The notes beneath the pieces are model-generated. The model worked only from the letters and a program-made list of their open reading frames with translations. It ran no database searches and had not been told where the DNA came from. A stretch of DNA of 64,000 nt from JBBQWR01 sp038210495 (GTDB lineage Bacteria > Planctomycetota > Planctomycetia > Pirellulales > DATAWG01): assembly GCA_038210495.1 (NCBI GenBank), contig JBBQWR010000027.1, positions 1 to 64,000 on the forward strand, in the 5' to 3' direction. A program made the position numbers and the translations under genes. Positions within the stretch are counted from its first letter, which is position 1. Each line of letters opens with the position of its first letter. Below, in pieces: positions 59,450 to 64,000 of the stretch.

Positions 59450-60094
59450 GAAGGGCTCCGCCACGAAGTGAGTCAGGTATGTTTTAGCAGAAAACGGAGC
59501 CGCAGTTCTCGAATCGAGACGCCGAGGATCCAATTCTTCGGGCAATCTCGCGTTATTTCCGAACTGTCTTATAACGATACACTAATTTCACGCACATGTT
59601 TCAAATCGACCGGGTGAATACATGATACCGGCACTCGACAGTTAGCGATCAATATTTATTTAAACCCAAGAAATGACGGACATTGTGGCCGATAGTTCGT
59701 TCCAATTGAACGCGATCTCCGGTTGCGGCACGGCGGTTGCTTCTCCGTCGCAATCAACTTGTCATGGTGATTGCATTCAGCAATCGCGGCTCGCGATCTG
59801 CCGATTTCGTCGATTTCAAAAGTGTGTGAACGCATTGCGCATCGCGTGGCAGTTGCGATCGCGAGAGCGAGATCGGCGACAAACGTAGACACAATAAGCA
59901 TTACCGACGGCAGAAGATCGCTCAACGAGCTTTCTGTCAGATATAGATGTGTTGGCCCGCGGGGTCTCTGACGGCAATTTTGGCGGGATGGTAGCCTTGC
60001 CCCTGGCCATCCAGCAAAGCCAATGTGGAATTGGCACGTCAGGGACCCCGACTTTTTTTACCCCCGCCGCTGTTCTCGGCGGCCGGTTGCGCAT
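59450..60094. other. Intergenic region holding a long imperfect inverted repeat
   Basis: Between the lipid kinase and the Ser/Thr kinase there is no convincing gene. The main structure is GGGGTCTCTGACG at 59961-59973 pairing with CGTCAGGGACCCC at 60037-60049 (12 of 13), 63 nt apart. An AT-rich patch at ~59640-59670 (TCAATATTTATTTAAA) may hold a promoter for the lipid kinase, but no -35/-10 pair is clear. Confidence 0.5.
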
Positions 60095-63000
60095 TTACTC
60101 GCGCTGATCGAGTCCAGGCAGTTGCTCTGCCTGAAATCCCGCGTCACGGCCGTCGCCGGCGGAATTGTGCGCCGGATTGGCCCCGCGCATCAGCCCGTAG
60201 TCGGCCGCCGTATGCAGATGCGGCGCGCGATCGGAAGCAGGAAACTTTTTCCAGGCCACTTGATCGACCGACGGTTGAATCTCGCGCGGGCCCCAGAACG
60301 TCTGCCAGTCGCTGAGCGTCATTTCAATTGACGCATCGGTCCCCATCGGCCCAACGATCCGCCAAAGGGAGCCAAAACCCTCATAAAAATTCCGCTCACC
60401 ATTCCAGGTAACCTTCTTCCGCAGGTCCTCGGGATCGTCCATGCCGGATTGATCGATTAGCGGCAGGCCCGACTTGCAAATCAGAATACTGTCACTGACA
60501 TTGAACTCGAGCGGCAGTTGAGCGGGCGCGTCCTGGCTGGCCGCCACTTGGCAAAACCCGCCGGGCACGAGCGCCGTAACGTGCTTAAGCGTAAGCTGAC
60601 CCAGGCCCTGTGGCTTTGGCTGGCTCGGTCCGCCGCTGGCTGTGACGAATCGCTCGGTCGTGGCCAATAGCCCGTTTTCCCATGTGAGCTGCCAAGGCTG
60701 AGCGTCGCTGACGCGGACGACAGTCGCCTCGCCGCGGAGGATGCAATTCTTGAGTTGCAATTGGGCGGCGGGGCGAGCCGGTGGCGGATCTTTCATCGGT
60801 ATCAGGCCGGCGCCGGGAGTTCCTCGGACGTTGAATATCGCCACGTCCGGATGATAAGCGCCGCCGTTGTCCGAGGCGTTGCGAACTGTTACCGTGCAAT
60901 TGTCCATCCGCAGCGATTCACCCGTCCGAACTTCGGCCAGCGACCAGCTATCCATTACGATTTTTCGCGGCACGTCGAACTGCAACTCGAGTCCGATGAG
61001 CGTCAGTTGATTTCCGGCAAGGGCGATCATGCTGCGCGATTGGGCCAAATCGCCCTCCGTCGGCTGAAAACTCACGTTCGGCGAGTAGCCTTCGCCGGCG
61101 CGAATCGTCAATCGCGCGACGGTTGGATTGAGTGGCCGCTCTTCAAGTAGACCCGTGCGGCGGATTTCGATGACATCGCCGCTTTTCGCCGCTCGGCAGG
61201 CATCCGCGATTGACGCATATTCATTCGGCGACTGATGCTCGCGACTTACGATGAGCAAGCCCCTGCGCTCGATCGATGGCCCGGCGAGGGAACTATCGCC
61301 ATTTGTATTGCCCGCAGGCGCGACATTCGCTGAAGTCGCTTCGTTTGGACCTCTACCCGCCGCGGCCCAGGGAATGCGAAGCATCGTTTCGGCGCCAGAA
61401 TCGCCACCCTTGCCAGTCAACAGAACTGATAGGCGATTTTGTAGTAGCGGCAACAGATTAGATGAGTGCCGCATGGCCAATTCTCCAATCCCGGCGGCCG
61501 GAAGCGGCATAAACGATTTCCCCGAAGACTTTTCGGCGGAGGCCGAATCCAAATTTCGTTCGCCAGCGAGCGACTTTTCGCTGGACGCCGGCGATTTATC
61601 GTTTGTGCCACCCGCGGAGCTTTCCGTATCGCTCGACGCGGAGCCGCCGCGATTGGCAGGTATTGGCGGCGACGGCGCCTTTTTGCCGACGCCGTCGCTC
61701 GCGATCGGGGGAGCGGGCAAACTGCTTGAACCTTCCCTGACGGATGTCGTTTTCTTGGAATCCGCATTTACAGCCGCGCCTCGGTCGCGCGGATCGCGCG
61801 ATTTCCGGTCGCGCGCGGGATCGGACGCTGGCGTCTTGCTCGTGGACGCCGTCGTGGCCAAATGATGAATGGGCGGCGGCGCCGAATCATCTCGCTGAAA
61901 CCGACCGGCGATCGCCAACCCGCACACGGCGAATAACAGAGCCGCCAGGGGCACAAGCCAGGCCAATTGCTTCGTCAGAATTTGCGGTTGCGCAACGATC
62001 GCCTTGCGAACTAAAGCCACGTTGATCGGCGGCGGCGACAAATTATATTTGTTTGCGACGGCCATGAGTTCGGCCATCAAATCCTCGGGATGTTGATACC
62101 GCTGCTGCGGCGCCTTCGCGAGCATTCGCCGCTGGATTCGCGAAATCTCCTCGGGCAACTCCGGGCGCAGGCTTCGAACGTCGGGCGGTTCGTCCGATTG
62201 ATGTTGCAGCAGCTTCTGCAGAACGGTCCCTTCCGGAAACGGCGGCCGCCCGGTCAGCATGAAATACACCGTGCAGCCAAGCGAATAAATGTCGCTCCGC
62301 ACGTCGGCGTTGCGCGGATCCCGGGCTTGCTCCGGCGAGATATAGTCGAATGTTCCTAGCGTCACGCCGCTGGCCGTGAGATCGTTCGCCGAGTGCTCGA
62401 CCTGATGCAGCCGAGCCAGCCCCATGTCGACCAGCTTCGCCCGGCTGTCGGGCGTGATCAACACGTTCGAGGGCTTGATATCGCGGTGAACCACGTCTCG
62501 ATTGGCGGCGTGAGCTAGCGCGTCCGAAATCTGCAGCGTGAAGCTGACCATCTTCTCCAGCGACAGCGGCCCTTGTTGCTCGACGAGATCGCGAAGATTG
62601 ATGCCCTCGATGAACTCGAAAACGATGTAGTGCCAACCCTGGTCTTCACCGACGTAATGCACTCGGCCGATGTTGTCGTGATCCAACCGCGCGGACGATT
62701 GGGCTTCGTTCTTGAAGCGGCGGAGCGTCTCTTCGTCGTTCGATTGAACTTTGGACAGGACCTTGACGGCCACGGTGCGGTCGAGCATCGTGTCGAGCGC
62801 GCGAAAGACGGCGCCCATCCCGCCGCCACCGACAAATTCCTGCAAGTGGTAATGCCCGAGTTGCGTGCCCAGCAGTACTTTGCCCATTTCGGCGGGCGGC
62901 AGATGAGCTTGCGAGCGCGGCGCCGCTATCGGCAGGTCCTTGGAAATGATCGTCTGTTGTGTATCCAGATTTGGCGATGCATCGACTACGCTGATCGACG

Positions 63001-63193
63001 CGGCCATTCGGAATGAAGACGAACTGGTCGTTTGGCCCGCGTTGACAGCCGGATGCTGGGCTCGTTCGACGGTCGCATCGGCCCTGATCGGGGTTGTCGG
63101 GTCGGCGCCCTGCGTTACTACTCTCTCCACCTCCGCCGGTCTGGCGCCGGCAACGGCGGGCGTTCGCGTCTTGCTAGTGTTGCCGGTCGCCAT
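60095..63193 (-). CDS. Transmembrane Hanks-type Ser/Thr protein kinase with large extracellular region
   Basis: The product is 1032 aa from ATG 63193; the frame reaches 63349, but the added part is basic and unlike kinases. A disordered head (1-110) precedes the kinase domain (~115-380): Gly loop GGGGMGAVF (122-130), Lys144 (VAVK), HRDIKPSN (236-243), DMG in place of DFG (256-258) and SPEQA for APE. One helix at ~409-430 leads to a Ser/Pro-rich linker, then a beta-helix-like domain (EYASIADACRAAKSGDVIEI, LTIRAGEGYSPNVSF). The extracellular part resembles planctomycete sensor kinases. DMG kinases can be active. Confidence 0.9.
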   Translation of the reverse strand: MATGNTSKTRTPAVAGARPAEVERVVTQGADPTTPIRADATVERAQHPAVNAGQTTSSSSFRMAASISVVDASPNLDTQQTIISKDLPIAAPRSQAHLPPAEMGKVLLGTQLGHYHLQEFVGGGGMGAVFRALDTMLDRTVAVKVLSKVQSNDEETLRRFKNEAQSSARLDHDNIGRVHYVGEDQGWHYIVFEFIEGINLRDLVEQQGPLSLEKMVSFTLQISDALAHAANRDVVHRDIKPSNVLITPDSRAKLVDMGLARLHQVEHSANDLTASGVTLGTFDYISPEQARDPRNADVRSDIYSLGCTVYFMLTGRPPFPEGTVLQKLLQHQSDEPPDVRSLRPELPEEISRIQRRMLAKAPQQRYQHPEDLMAELMAVANKYNLSPPPINVALVRKAIVAQPQILTKQLAWLVPLAALLFAVCGLAIAGRFQRDDSAPPPIHHLATTASTSKTPASDPARDRKSRDPRDRGAAVNADSKKTTSVREGSSSLPAPPIASDGVGKKAPSPPIPANRGGSASSDTESSAGGTNDKSPASSEKSLAGERNLDSASAEKSSGKSFMPLPAAGIGELAMRHSSNLLPLLQNRLSVLLTGKGGDSGAETMLRIPWAAAGRGPNEATSANVAPAGNTNGDSSLAGPSIERRGLLIVSREHQSPNEYASIADACRAAKSGDVIEIRRTGLLEERPLNPTVARLTIRAGEGYSPNVSFQPTEGDLAQSRSMIALAGNQLTLIGLELQFDVPRKIVMDSWSLAEVRTGESLRMDNCTVTVRNASDNGGAYHPDVAIFNVRGTPGAGLIPMKDPPPARPAAQLQLKNCILRGEATVVRVSDAQPWQLTWENGLLATTERFVTASGGPSQPKPQGLGQLTLKHVTALVPGGFCQVAASQDAPAQLPLEFNVSDSILICKSGLPLIDQSGMDDPEDLRKKVTWNGERNFYEGFGSLWRIVGPMGTDASIEMTLSDWQTFWGPREIQPSVDQVAWKKFPASDRAPHLHTAADYGLMRGANPAHNSAGDGRDAGFQAEQLPGLDQRE

Positions 63194-63438
63194 GAGGTTC
63201 TCGCAAATTCGCTTTCGGGCGCAGGATCGCTTGGAACTGCGATCGCTCTTATTTCCGCACCGGACCGACAGGTTACTACCCGAGCCACTCTGACAGTCGG
63301 CGTATCGTTGCTTGTGAGCGCCGCAGGATTGTTGCGTCAGCCAGGGCAAACTCTATACCGCTGACCAAGATCGCCGGACGAACGTCCAAATTGAAAAGGT
63401 CGCGAGTGCCGCTCGCGACGAACTGCGCCTCTCACTCA

Positions 63439-63468
63439 ATTCTAGTTGGAGATTCAAAATCGTGTCAA
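63439..63468 (-). promoter_or_regulatory. Candidate strong sigma70 promoter for the Ser/Thr kinase gene
   Basis: On the minus strand, TTGACA (63468-63463) and TAGAAT (63444-63439) are 18 nt apart. The predicted transcript would begin near 63432 and leave a leader of ~240 nt before ATG 63193, or ~80 nt before the longer start at 63349. Confidence 0.55.
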
Positions 63469-63485
63469 TAAAATAAACCGTATCC

Positions 63486-63998
63486 TCACAATGAGTTAGG
63501 GTCTGGAATTTCGCTTACTGACGAAATTTTTTTGCGCCATGCGGCGGCCGCGTGCCGTTGGATCGCCACGTCCGTTTGCCGGTGAGCTTTTAGCATTTCC
63601 AACTGCTCGGGAGTGGCTGCTGCTAGCAATTCCTGTTCGCTCAGCGGAGCCTCATCGGAGGCCTCGGCCGCGGCCGCTAGCACATCGGCCCAATAATAGA
63701 CGCGATCGCCCGTGTCGAAAGTTCCCACGACCCGGCAGTCCATCCAAGCTAAGCATTCCTGCAGGATTGGCGATCCACCGAGCTCCGAGCGGTGCGGTAA
63801 CGCTGCTAGCTTGTCGCGATCGCGGCCAGATCCCAGCCCGAACTGCCAAGCGACTGCAAGTTGATTGCTGCGCAAAAGATGCAGTCCGAAGCCCCCGCCG
63901 GCATCGATCAGCTCTGCGGTAAAGTGGTTGCGGCCGATCCCCGCTAATACGACGGGCCTGCTCTCGTCAATCGATGCTTGCATCACGAAGGTCGCCAG
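63486..63998 (-). CDS. Flavin reductase-like domain protein, N-terminus cut by window edge
   Basis: At least 171 residues are visible; the frame is open through the right edge (ATFVMQASIDESRPVVLAGIG), so the start lies outside. The pattern fits the FMN-binding split-barrel/flavin reductase family: SRPVVLAGIGRNHFTAELI, GFGLHLLRSNQLAVAW, ILQECLAWMDCRVVGTFDTGDRVYYWADVLAA. The last ~45 residues (EEAPL-like acidic start, then an AWRKKISS basic end) are an extra helical tail. The ATG at 63983 is internal to the domain and should not be taken as the start. Confidence 0.8.
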   Translation of the reverse strand: MATFVMQASIDESRPVVLAGIGRNHFTAELIDAGGGFGLHLLRSNQLAVAWQFGLGSGRDRDKLAALPHRSELGGSPILQECLAWMDCRVVGTFDTGDRVYYWADVLAAAAEASDEAPLSEQELLAAATPEQLEMLKAHRQTDVAIQRHAAAAWRKKISSVSEIPDPNSL

Positions 63999-64000
63999 CA

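Overview
The window is GC-rich, densely coded DNA that reads as a member of the Planctomycetota, most likely a Pirellulales-type lineage. The basis is protein content: a DUF1501 protein with a Tat-like leader, an ECF sigma factor overlapping a giant membrane-anchored PQQ-propeller protein, a MoxR/DUF58/BatA locus with a huge Ala/Lys/Gln coiled coil, an exosortase with an EpsI partner, a membrane-bound Hanks kinase, and intergenic DNA full of short palindromic repeats. Species cannot be named from the sequence alone.

Layout. 1-414: the 5' end of a REP-associated (RAYT) transposase running off the left edge, plus a 173-bp tandem duplicate of it. 787-5023: two secreted proteins, one a disordered DPF-rich protein and one with Ig/PPC-like domains. 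5163-9272: glgB, an RNase H-like protein lacking its catalytic Asp residues, and a small methyltransferase. 9539-14918: ECF sigma factor and its overlapping 1610-aa partner. 15171-30010: a co-directional locus of prenyltransferase-repeat protein, BatA-type vWA protein, second vWA/amidotransferase-like membrane protein, DUF4175-like protein, 1409-aa coiled coil, MoxR ATPase and DUF58 protein; three of its joints overlap by 1-4 nt. 30230-39836: YidB-like protein, PutA, an ABC exporter with a PH-like/zinc-ribbon N-terminus and, divergently, cyanophycin synthetase. 40107-45615: a minus-strand run of DUF1501, mutM, xerC, a small conserved protein and a lipoprotein. 46024-50257: DegT/DnrJ aminotransferase, BshB1-type deacetylase, a tiny lipoprotein and an M32 carboxypeptidase. 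50913-55588: exosortase, Wzc-like co-polymerase/kinase and EpsI. 55624-63998: a lipoprotein with an embedded XRE helix-turn-helix, kdsA, a diacylglycerol-kinase-family enzyme, a Ser/Thr kinase with an extracellular repeat region, and a flavin-reductase-like protein cut by the right edge.

Functional themes. Envelope and export: exosortase, polysaccharide co-polymerase, kdsA, vWA cluster, many lipoproteins. Nitrogen and carbon storage: cphA with its ABC transporter, PutA for proline/P5C, glgB. Signal transduction: ECF pair and membrane kinase.

The most distinctive non-coding feature is a set of at least five families of dispersed short inverted repeats. They occupy four of the five convergent gene junctions, in two cases contain the stop codon of the adjacent gene, and at 42708-42900 one family sits inside another. 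The most unusual protein observations are the XRE-type helix-turn-helix inside a lipoprotein (55624-57573), the DPF-repeat secreted protein (787-2268), the catalytically depleted RNase H fold (7530-8321) and the 15-bp minisatellite in the giant coiled coil (26315-26539).
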